Shown: positions 36,432 to 44,883 of the stretch, piece by piece
How positions within the stretch are numbered: the first letter of the stretch is position 1
How the letters are laid out: every line of letters begins with the position of its first letter
NCBI GenBank assembly: GCA_046290495.1
Contig: JBKAGT010000005.1
Coordinates: 496,001-560,000 of the forward strand
From: PGYR01 sp046290495
GTDB lineage: Bacteria; Bacteroidota; Ignavibacteria; Kapaibacteriales; UBA2268
Reading direction: 5' to 3'
Length of the DNA stretch: 64,000 nt
Notes under the pieces: model-generated
What the model was told of the DNA's origin: nothing
The model's input: the letters and a program-made list of their open reading frames with translations, nothing else
Database searches by the model: none
Made by a program: the position numbers and the translations under genes

Positions 36432-36740
36432 ATGCCGGATAGAGAATTATTAGATGAAGAGAGAATAGAAGAAGAATTAGAAGGTTTGGTAAACTGGAAT
36501 AAGGACGGAAAAGAAATAAAAAGAGAAATAGTAGCAGCCGACTTTGTATCAGCAATTGGTTTTGTAAATTCGGTTGCTATTTTATCTGAAACTTTAGACC
36601 ATCATCCGAATATTGAAATCTATGGGTGGAATAAAGTAAGAATAAGCATCAGCACACACGACGCTGGTGGATTAACAAATTTAGATTTCAAACTCGCCAA
36701 AAAAATAGATAATATCAAATTAAATTCAAACGAGGAATAA
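36432..36740 (+). CDS. Pterin-4a-carbinolamine dehydratase (PCD/DCoH family)
   Basis: Dehydrates 4a-hydroxy-tetrahydropterin; bacterial members recycle the cofactor of phenylalanine hydroxylase or act in pterin/molybdopterin metabolism. The active-site histidines are visible in LDHHPNIEI and STHDAGGLTNLD. The frame extends to a TTG at 36417 inside trxA, but the ATG at 36432, 7 bases after the trxA stop, gives a normal 102-aa protein. No aromatic amino-acid hydroxylase is encoded nearby. It is followed by eno after 3 bases. Confidence 0.9.
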   Translation: MPDRELLDEERIEEELEGLVNWNKDGKEIKREIVAADFVSAIGFVNSVAILSETLDHHPNIEIYGWNKVRISISTHDAGGLTNLDFKLAKKIDNIKLNSNEE

Positions 36741-36743
36741 TAG

Positions 36744-38036
36744 ATGAGTTCTTACATTTATGATGTAATAGGACGTCAGATTTTAGATTCACGTGGCAAC
36801 CCTACTGTTGAAGTAGAGGTAGTTTTAGAAGATGGTACTTACGGAAGAGCAGCAGTTCCTTCTGGAGCAAGTACTGGAGAAAACGAAGCTCACGAGCTAA
36901 GAGATGGTGATAAAAATAATTATTTAGGTAAGTCGGTAGAAAACGCTGTTGATAGCATTAATACTACAATTGCTGACGCATTAGAGGGTTTTGATTGCTT
37001 AGAGCAAACTCAAATAGACAATCTTCTAATTGATTTAGATGGCACTAAAAACAAATCAAATCTTGGTGCAAATGCAATTTTAGGTGTTTCTCTAGCAGTT
37101 GCTAGAGCTGCAGCAAACCATCTTATGATTCCTCTTTACAGATATATAGGTGGTGTTTCTGCTAACTTGTTGCCTACTCCAATGATGAACATCTTGAACG
37201 GTGGTAAACATGCTGACAATAATGTTGATATACAAGAATTTATGATTTTACCTGTGGGTGCAGCTACATTTTCTGAAGGTTTGAGAATGGGCACTGAGGT
37301 ATTTCATAATCTAAAATCTGTTTTGAAATCCAAAGGTTACAATACTTCTGTAGGTGATGAAGGTGGGTTTGCCCCTTCCCTATCATCTAATGAAGAGGCT
37401 TTCGAAGTAATACTAGAAGCAATTGAGAAAGCTGGTTACAAGCCAAAAGAAGACTTTTTATTATCTATTGATGTAGCTTCTTCTGAAATGTTTGAAGATG
37501 GAAAATATAAAATGTACAAGTCTTCTGGAGAACTAAAAACTCCTGATGAAATGATAGAATGGTATGCTAATCTTGCAGAGAAGTATCCACTAATATCTAT
37601 TGAAGATGGTTTAGATGAGAATGATTGGGAAAACTGGGCAAAACTTACAGAGCGCTTAGGAAGTAAAGTGCAATTAGTAGGTGATGATCTATTTGTAACC
37701 AATCCTGACTTTTTGTCAAAAGGAATAGAGACTAAAACTGCTAATTCGATTTTGATAAAGGTAAATCAGATTGGTACTCTTACTGAAACAATAGATGCTA
37801 TCAATATGGCTCATAGAAACGGTTTCACTAGTGTAATATCACACAGAAGTGGCGAGACTGAAGACACATTTATAGCTGACTTATCTGTGGCTATGAATTC
37901 AGGACAAATTAAAACTGGTGCACCTAGTAGAAGTGATAGAACAGCAAAATACAATCAACTATTAAGAATAGAAGAAGAGTTAGATACTGATTCTTACTAT
38001 TCTGCAGATTATCCATTCAGAAAATTTGATAAATAA
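36744..38036 (+). CDS. eno: Enolase
   Basis: Glycolytic enzyme that interconverts 2-phosphoglycerate and phosphoenolpyruvate. The 430-aa protein shows RQILDSRGNPTVEVEV, VPSGASTGENEAHELRD, VGDEGGFAPSLSSNEEA, the Mg2+ site blocks LSIDVASSE, SIEDGLDENDWE and QLVGDDLFVTN, and LIKVNQIGT, SHRSGETEDTFIADL at the active site. Complete and typical. It lies 3 bases before the hexomutase gene. Confidence 0.97.
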   Translation: MSSYIYDVIGRQILDSRGNPTVEVEVVLEDGTYGRAAVPSGASTGENEAHELRDGDKNNYLGKSVENAVDSINTTIADALEGFDCLEQTQIDNLLIDLDGTKNKSNLGANAILGVSLAVARAAANHLMIPLYRYIGGVSANLLPTPMMNILNGGKHADNNVDIQEFMILPVGAATFSEGLRMGTEVFHNLKSVLKSKGYNTSVGDEGGFAPSLSSNEEAFEVILEAIEKAGYKPKEDFLLSIDVASSEMFEDGKYKMYKSSGELKTPDEMIEWYANLAEKYPLISIEDGLDENDWENWAKLTERLGSKVQLVGDDLFVTNPDFLSKGIETKTANSILIKVNQIGTLTETIDAINMAHRNGFTSVISHRSGETEDTFIADLSVAMNSGQIKTGAPSRSDRTAKYNQLLRIEEELDTDSYYSADYPFRKFDK

Positions 38037-38039
38037 ATT

Positions 38040-39443
38040 ATGATAAAATTTGGAACTGACGGTTGGCGTGGAGTAATCGCAGAAGACTTTACATATGAGA
38101 ATTTGAGATATGTAGCATTGGCTAGTGCTGATTATTTGAAAGAGTTATCAAATGGTGGAGATTATCCTAGTGCTGTTATTGGATACGATGGTAGATTTAT
38201 GTCACGAGAATTTGCCGAAGAAGCATCGAAGGTTTTAGCTTCACAAGGTATAACAGTACATATTAGTGATAAGATATCAACCACTCCCCAAATATCATTT
38301 AATACCAGACAAAAGAAAGCAGAATTAGGATTCGTAATAACCGCCTCTCATAATCCAGCTATATATAACGGTTTCAAGGTTAAGAGTAGTTTTGGTGGTC
38401 CTGCTACACCATCTCAAATTGATAGATTAGAAGAAATCTTACATACTAGACTTGAAGAAAAATATGATTTTGATTTAAAGTCATTTAGTGAATATGAAGA
38501 AAACGGAAAAATTAAGCAGTTTGATGCAAAAGAAGCTTATATAAGACACTTAAAGAAAAAAATTGATTTTGAAGTTATAAGAAAAGCAGACTTTAAAGTT
38601 ATATTTGACCCAATGCACGGAGCTGGAATGGGTATGCTTAAAGGTCTAATTGATAAAGTATTTGAGCTTCATAGCGATTGGAATCCAGGATTTGGAGACG
38701 TAGATCACCCTGAGCCGATAGAAAGTTGTCTTCCTGATTTGATAAACACTATCAAAAATGGAAACTTTGATTTTGGACTTGCAACGGATGGCGATGCAGA
38801 TAGGTTAGGTGCAGTAGATGAAGAAGGTAACTTTGTTGACTCACATAAGATATTCATGATTTTACTTAGATACTTATATGAGAATAAGAAAAAGCGTGGC
38901 GATGTTGTCAAAACAGTTTCGCTTACTTCTATGGTAGAAATGTATTGCGAAGATAAAGGAATAAAACTACACGAAACACCTGTTGGATTCAAATATACTG
39001 CTGACATAATGACTAAGAAAGATGTTTTAGTAGGTGGTGAGGAATCAGGTGGATTAGGAACTTCGCTTCATATTCCAGAAAGAGATGGTATATTCAATGG
39101 TTTGTTATTGTTAGAAGCTATGGCAGTAACTGGTAAATCGTTAAAACAGCTTTGCGATGATTTGGACGAACAATTTGGTCCTCATAGATATCATCGTATA
39201 GATAAGAAAATGACTGAAGAACAAAAAAATGCAATCTTAGAAGCTGCTAACAAATTACCAGAAAAAATTGGCCGATTTGAAGTAGAAAGAATTGACACTA
39301 AAGACGGAATCAAGTTTTACTTCCATAATGCCTGGCTATTGATCAGAGCATCAGGTACAGAGCCACTATTGAGGTTTTATGCAGAAGCGGAATCAGAAAC
39401 AGTAGTGAATGAGCTGCTTCATGAGGCTATGAATTTGGCTTAG
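38040..39443 (+). CDS. Phosphoglucomutase/phosphomannomutase family protein
   Basis: A 467-aa alpha-D-phosphohexomutase that moves phosphate between C1 and C6 of glucose, mannose or glucosamine. The phosphoserine is Ser103 in ITASHNPAIYNGFK, the metal loop is DGDADRLG near 251, the sugar-binding loop is GGEESGG near 332, and the phosphate-binding loop is RASGTEP near the end. Substrate preference is not clear; the GGEESGGL loop fits glucose or mannose phosphates. It ends the trxA-led run, and a strong terminator follows. Confidence 0.9.
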   Translation: MIKFGTDGWRGVIAEDFTYENLRYVALASADYLKELSNGGDYPSAVIGYDGRFMSREFAEEASKVLASQGITVHISDKISTTPQISFNTRQKKAELGFVITASHNPAIYNGFKVKSSFGGPATPSQIDRLEEILHTRLEEKYDFDLKSFSEYEENGKIKQFDAKEAYIRHLKKKIDFEVIRKADFKVIFDPMHGAGMGMLKGLIDKVFELHSDWNPGFGDVDHPEPIESCLPDLINTIKNGNFDFGLATDGDADRLGAVDEEGNFVDSHKIFMILLRYLYENKKKRGDVVKTVSLTSMVEMYCEDKGIKLHETPVGFKYTADIMTKKDVLVGGEESGGLGTSLHIPERDGIFNGLLLLEAMAVTGKSLKQLCDDLDEQFGPHRYHRIDKKMTEEQKNAILEAANKLPEKIGRFEVERIDTKDGIKFYFHNAWLLIRASGTEPLLRFYAEAESETVVNELLHEAMNLA

Positions 39444-39477
39444 TTATATGAAATTAAAAATGAATTGAAATTATATG

Positions 39478-39506
39478 AGTCTCACTTTTTAGTGAGACTT
39501 TTTTTT
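39478..39506 (+). terminator. Rho-independent terminator after the eno-phosphohexomutase genes
   Basis: AGTCTCACT-TTTT-AGTGAGACT (39478-39499) is a perfect 9-pair stem followed by a T run to 39506. The tail just touches the stop codon of the convergent gene. The minus side has no T run, so it mainly serves the plus strand. Confidence 0.9.
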
Positions 39507-40464
39507 ATAGCATAGCTGCTAAAGCAAGCATTAGCAGTAGTGAAATCACTGATGTGACTACAGCGGTATTGGTTTTATTTTTAAGTCCATCTATCTCGGA
39601 TTTTAGATTTTGGTTTTCTTTGCTTAACAATTTGATTTCAGATTTATAATTCTCAATCATTATGTTTTGATTTTCTACTTCTCTATAATACTTATTCTTA
39701 TACTCACTAATTGACTTATCTATATTAACGATATCATCTAAAAATTCAATTTGCTTTATTTTTTCCTGTCTTTCCTCGAGTATGTCTATTTTTTCAAGAA
39801 TATGTGTTTCTGTATTCCTCAAATCATTGTTTAATGTTCTAGACAAGGATTGAGTTATATCTTTTACACTATCAACTATTCCCTCTACTAACCTAAGTTG
39901 TTTGAATATCTTCTTATTTGTTTCTTCTTGCAAAGAGTTAGATTCATATATCCTTTTGTCGTATTGATCTAAATGCCTATCAATCTTTCTTATTCTATCA
40001 TATATTTTACTTTCTAAAGACCTTGATTCAAGTTCTATTTCAGTAATTATATAAGATTTTAATTTGTTCGTTTCTTCTTTTACTTCTTTGTTTAACGAAT
40101 CGATATAAACTTGAATTTCTTTCTTGAGTTCTTCTTCTGAATTTTCATCTCGATTGAGCTTATTTTCGAACTCTAATAAATAATGATCAAGTTTTTTTTT
40201 CTTAAGCTCAAATTCTGAAAACTCTTGAATTTTAGTTTCTAAATCTTTAACAAGTTTTTCATTGTCATTTCTATATTTATCTAAAACTTTATTAAATTTA
40301 TTATCTTGTTCTATGACTAGACTATCTATTCGCTCTATTCTACTTTCGGCTTGCTTTTTTACTTTCTCAAGCAATTCGAAATAATAATTATACTTATTGG
40401 CTTGTTCTCTTACATCAAGCAGAAGATCTTTTACTTCACTATGTATTACATTTGATTCTATCAT
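39505..40464 (-). CDS. Coiled-coil protein with C-terminal membrane anchor, unrecognised
   Basis: A 319-aa protein rich in Glu, Lys, Asp and Asn, with long heptad-like coiled coil over most of residues 10-295. A single hydrophobic helix (about 299-318, VVTSVISLLLMLALAAML) ends at the C-terminus. With no signal peptide, this is a tail-anchored topology with the coiled coil in the cytoplasm. I recognise no family. Its ATG overlaps the stop of the 88-aa gene upstream as TAATG, so both are made together. Similarity to MCP-like or SMC-like proteins would be expected in searches merely from composition. Confidence 0.75.
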   Translation of the reverse strand: MIESNVIHSEVKDLLLDVREQANKYNYYFELLEKVKKQAESRIERIDSLVIEQDNKFNKVLDKYRNDNEKLVKDLETKIQEFSEFELKKKKLDHYLLEFENKLNRDENSEEELKKEIQVYIDSLNKEVKEETNKLKSYIITEIELESRSLESKIYDRIRKIDRHLDQYDKRIYESNSLQEETNKKIFKQLRLVEGIVDSVKDITQSLSRTLNNDLRNTETHILEKIDILEERQEKIKQIEFLDDIVNIDKSISEYKNKYYREVENQNIMIENYKSEIKLLSKENQNLKSEIDGLKNKTNTAVVTSVISLLLMLALAAML

Positions 40465-40730
40465 TAGGTATTGACCAAGTTGTCGAAATAGCTAAGTGAT
40501 TTGCTTAATTCTTTTAGATACTCTTTACTTATTTCAGCTACAGGAACATCAGAATATTTAACTTGTAGCTTCATTATCTCTTCTCTAAAACTTAAGTCAT
40601 TTCTATATTTCTCTGGTAAAAATTCTTCTATGTACTGATTTAGAAAACCGTCTTTTGCTAATGATTCGAAGTGACTAATAGGCTTCGATCTTAGCTTTTG
40701 ATTTTCTATGTATTTTTCCGAAAACTTCAT
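40464..40730 (-). CDS. Small hypothetical protein, 88 aa
   Basis: A charged, mostly helical cytosolic protein with no signal peptide, cysteine or known motif. It has a short block EFLPEKYRNDLSFREEIMKLQ in the middle. It is the first gene of a two-gene unit with the tail-anchored coiled-coil gene, coupled through TAATG. The 146-base spacer to the divergent rel gene must hold promoters for both directions. No function can be proposed from sequence. Confidence 0.65.
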   Translation of the reverse strand: MKFSEKYIENQKLRSKPISHFESLAKDGFLNQYIEEFLPEKYRNDLSFREEIMKLQVKYSDVPVAEISKEYLKELSKSLSYFDNLVNT

Positions 40731-40834
40731 TTTTAAATTTGTGCTTTAATATAATATATAATTTTATATCGGTTAGATTTTAACTATTGTTTAGCTAATA
40801 TATCTTATTAATTAATAAAGTGTTGAATTTTTAG

Positions 40835-40842
40835 TAATTTTG
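40835..40842 (+). promoter_or_regulatory. Candidate -7 element (TAATTTTG) upstream of the rel gene
   Basis: TAnnTTTG match 34 bases before the ATG at 40877 within a 146-base AT-rich divergent spacer. No TTTG at -33. Confidence 0.33.
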
Positions 40843-40876
40843 CACACTTACTTACCTCAAATTCGTATACGAACTG

Positions 40877-42904
40877 ATGTCAAAAACAAAAAAAAATAAT
40901 ACTGCAATCGATTTTGATTTTGAACAACTCAAGAATACTCATGCTTATGAGGAATTCAATCTATTAATAGATGATTGTGAAACAAATTTAAAAAAAACTG
41001 ACAAAGAAAAAATTCAGAAAGCATTTTTAATCTGCCTTGATGCTAATAAAGATAGATTGAGATTATCCGGCATACCTTACTATAGCCATGCGATTTCTAT
41101 AGCTAGAATAGTAGCAACAGAAATTAAATTAGATGACATTTCTATTATTGCTTCTTTACTCTCTAACGTTGTTGGTCTAGACAATGAGTATGACTATAAA
41201 TTAATCAAAACTGAATTTGGTAAAACTATAGCTGATATAGTCCAAGGTTTAGATAAAATAAATAGAATAGAAGAAGAATTAATTAGACCGGAAGCGGAGC
41301 TAGAAAACTATAGAAAATTATTAATGTCTCTCTTTAAAGACGTTAGAATTATTTTTATTAAACTAGCAGAAAGATTAGAGAATCTGAGAACAATTAGCCC
41401 TCTTTCATTATCAAAGCAAGAAAAAGATGCTAAAGAAGCTCTTGAAATCTTTGCACCATTTGCTAACAGATTTGGTTTTAGAAATATCAAGTGGGAAATG
41501 GAAGACCTTGCATTCAAAATTCTCAATAGAGAAGAATATGATAAGATTAAAAATAAGCTTTTAGGCAAAAGGAAAGATAGAGAGAAATATGTACTTGATT
41601 TTAAAAAACCACTGATTGAAAAAATAAATAATGACAAATTCTTAAAAAAGAATAAAGTCAGTGTTGATATCTATGGTAGAGCTAAGCATATTTACTCTAT
41701 TTTTAATAAAACTATTGCTAGAAACAAGCCAGTTGATGAACTCTATGACTTGATAGCAATTAGACTTATCTTAGATACTGAAGATGAGAATATGTGTTTT
41801 TATGTTTACAGCTTGGCGGCATCCATTTATCCACCTGTTCCCGAAACATTCAAAGACTATATAAATGCGCCGAAACAAAATGGTTATCAATCCATTCATT
41901 GTGCTGTGCAAGGTCCACAAAGAAAGCCTGTAGAAATACAGATTAGAACAAAAGAAATGCATGAGATAGCTGAAAGAGGCGTTGCTGCTCACTTTAACTA
42001 TAAGAAAGGGTTTCTACCTGCCAAGTCTGTTTTTGATAATCCAAATGCAGTAGAATGGATGGATTCAGTAAGAGAAATGATTGAGAATAATGAAACTGAA
42101 ACTCCAGAGGAATTATTTAATTTCTTAAAGAAAAACACTTTTTTAGATGAAATTCATATATTCACTCCTAACAATGAGTTACATACTTTCCCTAAGAATT
42201 CAACACCTTTAGATTTCGCATATGATATTCATACTGACTTGGGAAATCATTATATAGGAGCTAAGGTAAATGGAAAAATTGTACCAATTGATTATAAACT
42301 TCAAAGTGGTGATCAAGTTGAGATACTTAAATCTAAGAAAATATCAGTCAGCGAAGAATGGCTTAGATTAGTAACAACACATAAAGCCAAATCTGCAATA
42401 AATAAATATATTAAGTCTATTAGAACAAATTACTATAAAAAAGGTAGAGAAAAGTGGGAGTCTCAGGTTGTAAATAGCGACTTTGGCTTAAGACAAGTCC
42501 TTATCAACAAGCTGGTTGAGGAGCTTAATTTAGAATCAGAAAGAGAGCTTTATATAGAGATAGGTAAAGACAATATTGAAATCCCTTATATAGTAAACTT
42601 ATTGCAGGAATATGCTAATAACAAGAATAAGAAAAAAACTACATCAAGAAAGAAATTAGTAAGAAAAGAGCCTATAATAAAATCATTAGAGATTGTTGGA
42701 ACTGATAGACCAGGAATTGTTAATGATATAACCGAATGCTTGATTGCAAAAGAAGGTGTTAGTTTGAATGGAATATCCTTTGACAGGCTTGAAGATTCAT
42801 TTGAAGGTATAATAACAATTCGTGTTTCTAACTCTAATGAACTAGACAACATAGTTAAGACAGTTAACAAGATTGAAGGTATAGAAAAAGTTCACTACAC
42901 CTAA
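40877..42904 (+). CDS. RelA/SpoT homologue, (p)ppGpp synthetase with decayed hydrolase domain
   Basis: A 675-aa long Rel protein that makes the alarmone (p)ppGpp. Order: hydrolase-like domain (about residues 45-200), synthetase domain (about 240-385, with DIYGRAKHIYSI, ELYDLIAIRLI, NGYQSIHCAVQ and EIQIRTKEMHEIAERGVAAH), TGS domain (about 425-490) and C-terminal ACT domain (about 600-675). In the hydrolase part the first metal His is kept (His71). The HD motif of Rel enzymes is Ser96-Asn97, and the following catalytic Glu-Asp is Gly100-Leu101. The synthetase landmarks look intact, so it should behave like a RelA-type synthetase; a separate hydrolase must exist elsewhere. A weak AT-rich hairpin follows. 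Confidence 0.93.
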   Translation: MSKTKKNNTAIDFDFEQLKNTHAYEEFNLLIDDCETNLKKTDKEKIQKAFLICLDANKDRLRLSGIPYYSHAISIARIVATEIKLDDISIIASLLSNVVGLDNEYDYKLIKTEFGKTIADIVQGLDKINRIEEELIRPEAELENYRKLLMSLFKDVRIIFIKLAERLENLRTISPLSLSKQEKDAKEALEIFAPFANRFGFRNIKWEMEDLAFKILNREEYDKIKNKLLGKRKDREKYVLDFKKPLIEKINNDKFLKKNKVSVDIYGRAKHIYSIFNKTIARNKPVDELYDLIAIRLILDTEDENMCFYVYSLAASIYPPVPETFKDYINAPKQNGYQSIHCAVQGPQRKPVEIQIRTKEMHEIAERGVAAHFNYKKGFLPAKSVFDNPNAVEWMDSVREMIENNETETPEELFNFLKKNTFLDEIHIFTPNNELHTFPKNSTPLDFAYDIHTDLGNHYIGAKVNGKIVPIDYKLQSGDQVEILKSKKISVSEEWLRLVTTHKAKSAINKYIKSIRTNYYKKGREKWESQVVNSDFGLRQVLINKLVEELNLESERELYIEIGKDNIEIPYIVNLLQEYANNKNKKKTTSRKKLVRKEPIIKSLEIVGTDRPGIVNDITECLIAKEGVSLNGISFDRLEDSFEGIITIRVSNSNELDNIVKTVNKIEGIEKVHYT

Positions 42905-42927
42905 TTTTTTTATTCCTGTGGAAAATG

Positions 42928-42945
42928 AAAATGAATCATTTTTTT
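42928..42945 (+). terminator. Weak candidate terminator after the rel gene
   Basis: AAAATG-AAT-CATTTT followed by T. All but one pair are A-T, so it is weak. It may only attenuate transcription into nuoJ. Confidence 0.3.
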
Positions 42946-42966
42946 GAAATCAATAAAAAAAAAGTA

Positions 42967-42974
42967 TATTTTTG
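42967..42974 (+). promoter_or_regulatory. Candidate -7 element (TATTTTTG) upstream of nuoJ
   Basis: TAnnTTTG match 37 bases before the nuoJ ATG in a 107-base spacer. The surrounding A and T tracts make chance matches likely. Confidence 0.28.
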
Positions 42975-43011
42975 TTAAATTATATTTTGAAATCAATAGA
43001 CTTGTTTTAAT

Positions 43012-43554
43012 ATGACTCTAGCAACTATTTTATTTTTAATCCTTAGCATAATAGCTATAGCCACTGCTTTTGGTACAGTTGCTTCGAAACATCCAGTTGT
43101 TTCTGCAATGAATTTGGTTCTTCATTTCCTAATGTTAGCAGGACTTTATCTAACATTAAACGCTCAATTTATAGCAATACTACAGATATTAGTTTACGCT
43201 GGTGCCATTATGGTATTGGTTGTGTTCGTTATTCTATTGTTGAATTTGGGTAAAGAAGACGAGGCAGAAAGTAAATTTACAGCTCGTAAAGGTGTTGCAA
43301 TGACATTTGGTGCTGCATTTGTTATGCAGACATTAATTCTTTTCACAAGTGCTGGTGAATTTACAAGTGAAATAACTGCAGAGTCGGTTACTACTGGATA
43401 TGTTAAAAACTTAGGTTACAAACTGTTTACCGAGTATTTATTCCCATTCGAATACATTGCACTATTGCTTTTAGTTGCAGTTATGGGAGCCCTACTATTA
43501 GGTAAGAAAAAAGTATTTTTAGAAAGAGATATAACACAAAAGAGTTTAAAATGA
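43012..43554 (+). CDS. nuoJ: NADH-quinone oxidoreductase subunit J
   Basis: Membrane subunit of complex I. The 180-aa protein has five transmembrane helices. The family block AILQILVYAGAIMVLVVFVILLLNLG (about residues 52-77, helix 3 with the pi-bulge region) is clear. It overlaps nuoK by 4 bases (ATGA). No other complex I gene flanks the pair here. Confidence 0.93.
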   Translation: MTLATILFLILSIIAIATAFGTVASKHPVVSAMNLVLHFLMLAGLYLTLNAQFIAILQILVYAGAIMVLVVFVILLLNLGKEDEAESKFTARKGVAMTFGAAFVMQTLILFTSAGEFTSEITAESVTTGYVKNLGYKLFTEYLFPFEYIALLLLVAVMGALLLGKKKVFLERDITQKSLK

Positions 43555-43862
43555 TTGAAGCAATTCCATTAGAATATTATCTTATTTTATCGGCAACTAT
43601 ATTTGCAATTGGTTCCGTAGGTGTGTTGACTAGAAGAAATGCAATAGTAATTTTCATGTGCATAGAGTTAATGCTTAATGCAGTAAATATCACTTTAGTA
43701 GCATTTTCTTCATTTTTAGGCGATGCTTCAGGTCAGATTTTTGTGTTTTTTGTTATGGCTGTGGCTGCTGCAGAAGCAGCAATTGGATTAGCCATAGTAT
43801 TAGCTTTATTTCGAAATAAAAAGACTGTTTATGTCGATGAAATTAATTTACTTAAGTGGTAA
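43551..43862 (+). CDS. nuoK: NADH-quinone oxidoreductase subunit K
   Basis: A 103-aa three-helix proton-channel subunit of complex I, related to MrpC. Conserved glutamates lie in MCIELMLNAVNI (helix 2) and AAAEAAIGLAIVLALFR (helix 3), matching the essential NuoK pair. Starts with the family segment YLILSATIFAIGSVGVLTRRNAI (residues 7 on). Coupled to nuoJ through ATGA. Confidence 0.95.
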   Translation: MIEAIPLEYYLILSATIFAIGSVGVLTRRNAIVIFMCIELMLNAVNITLVAFSSFLGDASGQIFVFFVMAVAAAEAAIGLAIVLALFRNKKTVYVDEINLLKW

Positions 43863-43889
43863 ATGTAATAATTTCGGGATTGATTTCTA

Positions 43890-43918
43890 TTAAACAGTAA
43901 TTGTTAATATTTTTTTTC
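43890..43918 (+). terminator. Weak candidate terminator after nuoK
   Basis: An imperfect AT-rich hairpin (TTAAACA-GTAAT-TGTTAA) is followed by a run of T about 50 bases after the nuoK stop. Low stability. Confidence 0.3.
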
Positions 43919-43981
43919 TTAGCTAATTCTTGCATCTATCAAGGACTACAAAGGATTTAGTAAAATTATACGAAAATTTTA

Positions 43982-44013
43982 TTTGCATTTTTGAGTAATG
44001 TCTATTACTTTTG
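43982..44013 (+). promoter_or_regulatory. Bacteroidota-type promoter candidate upstream of ftsQ
   Basis: TTTG at 43982-43985 and TACTTTTG at 44006-44013 are separated by 20 bases, the layout of the Bacteroidota sigma factor consensus (TTTG, about 19-21 bases, TAnnTTTG). It lies in the longest gap of the window (43863-44100), which otherwise shows no gene. The leader to the ftsQ start would be about 80 bases. Confidence 0.5.
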
Positions 44014-44100
44014 AAATGTAATTATAGCAGCATAAAGGGATGATACATACACAAATGTACTCCACTTTATATAATTAATACAAAATAATGAGTTAGAACT

Positions 44101-44865
44101 TTGAGTAACGAGAGTCCACAAGATGTCTCGGAATCTGAAGTTAGTCGTAGTTGGAAGAAATTCATAACTCCAATTTTGCTACTATCATTAGTAGCTGGTG
44201 TGGTGTATTTATCTAACATTTCTAACACATGGTTTACGAGTCAAAAAATTACTGATTACAGCATTAGTGGTACCAACTTAAGTGATTCTAGCAAGTTCTT
44301 TGATATAGCTAAAGAGATTTCTTTCGGGAAATCAAAGGATAGCGTTTTGCTAAAACTTATAGAAAAGAGAATAGAGAAAGATGCTTATGTAAGTAAGTGT
44401 ATTGTCTCTTTTTCTGGAGTTGATAAAATTGATATTAATATCGATGAGCGAAGACCTTTTGTATATATCCAAACTGAAAGTGGACTTGATTATTTAGATC
44501 AAGAAGGTAAACTGTTACCTTATAAGGTATTGGTTGACTACTCCGATATGATTGTAATTTCTGGTTTTTCAATGAAGGATTCATTATTGTTGAATAAAGC
44601 AATTTTGATTGCAAGTAAAATTTATAATTATGATGATTTATCTCACTCAATCAGTGAGATTAGATATGTCAATAATGACAAAGGCTTCGAATTTATAGGC
44701 TTATTCGAAAACAATACTATCTACTTTGGCTTAGATGAAAACGTAACAAAGAAAATAGAAAAGTTAAAATTGTTATATACAAACGAATCATCGAAACTAG
44801 TACTTAGAAACAATGACATAGTTGATTTGAGATGGTATGACAGAATAATATTGAGCAAGAAATAA
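44101..44865 (+). CDS. ftsQ: Cell division protein FtsQ (divergent)
   Basis: A 254-aa bitopic membrane protein with a cytoplasmic N-terminus, one helix at about residues 22-40, a POTRA-like region (about 50-115, ITDYSISGTN then INIDERRPFVYIQ) and a beta domain. Sequence similarity to FtsQ is weak, as usual in Bacteroidota. Topology and the position directly upstream of ftsA and ftsZ carry the call. The start is a TTG; the helix lies too close to the N-terminus for any later start to be sensible. It links the early FtsA/FtsZ ring to the septal synthase. Confidence 0.85.
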   Translation: MSNESPQDVSESEVSRSWKKFITPILLLSLVAGVVYLSNISNTWFTSQKITDYSISGTNLSDSSKFFDIAKEISFGKSKDSVLLKLIEKRIEKDAYVSKCIVSFSGVDKIDINIDERRPFVYIQTESGLDYLDQEGKLLPYKVLVDYSDMIVISGFSMKDSLLLNKAILIASKIYNYDDLSHSISEIRYVNNDKGFEFIGLFENNTIYFGLDENVTKKIEKLKLLYTNESSKLVLRNNDIVDLRWYDRIILSKK

Positions 44866-44883
44866 TTTATATAGGGTAACATA

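Noticed and set aside
43863..44100. Small genes in the longest gap
   Set aside because: Only frames of 12 codons or fewer were found. The gap is better explained by a weak terminator and the ftsQ promoter.
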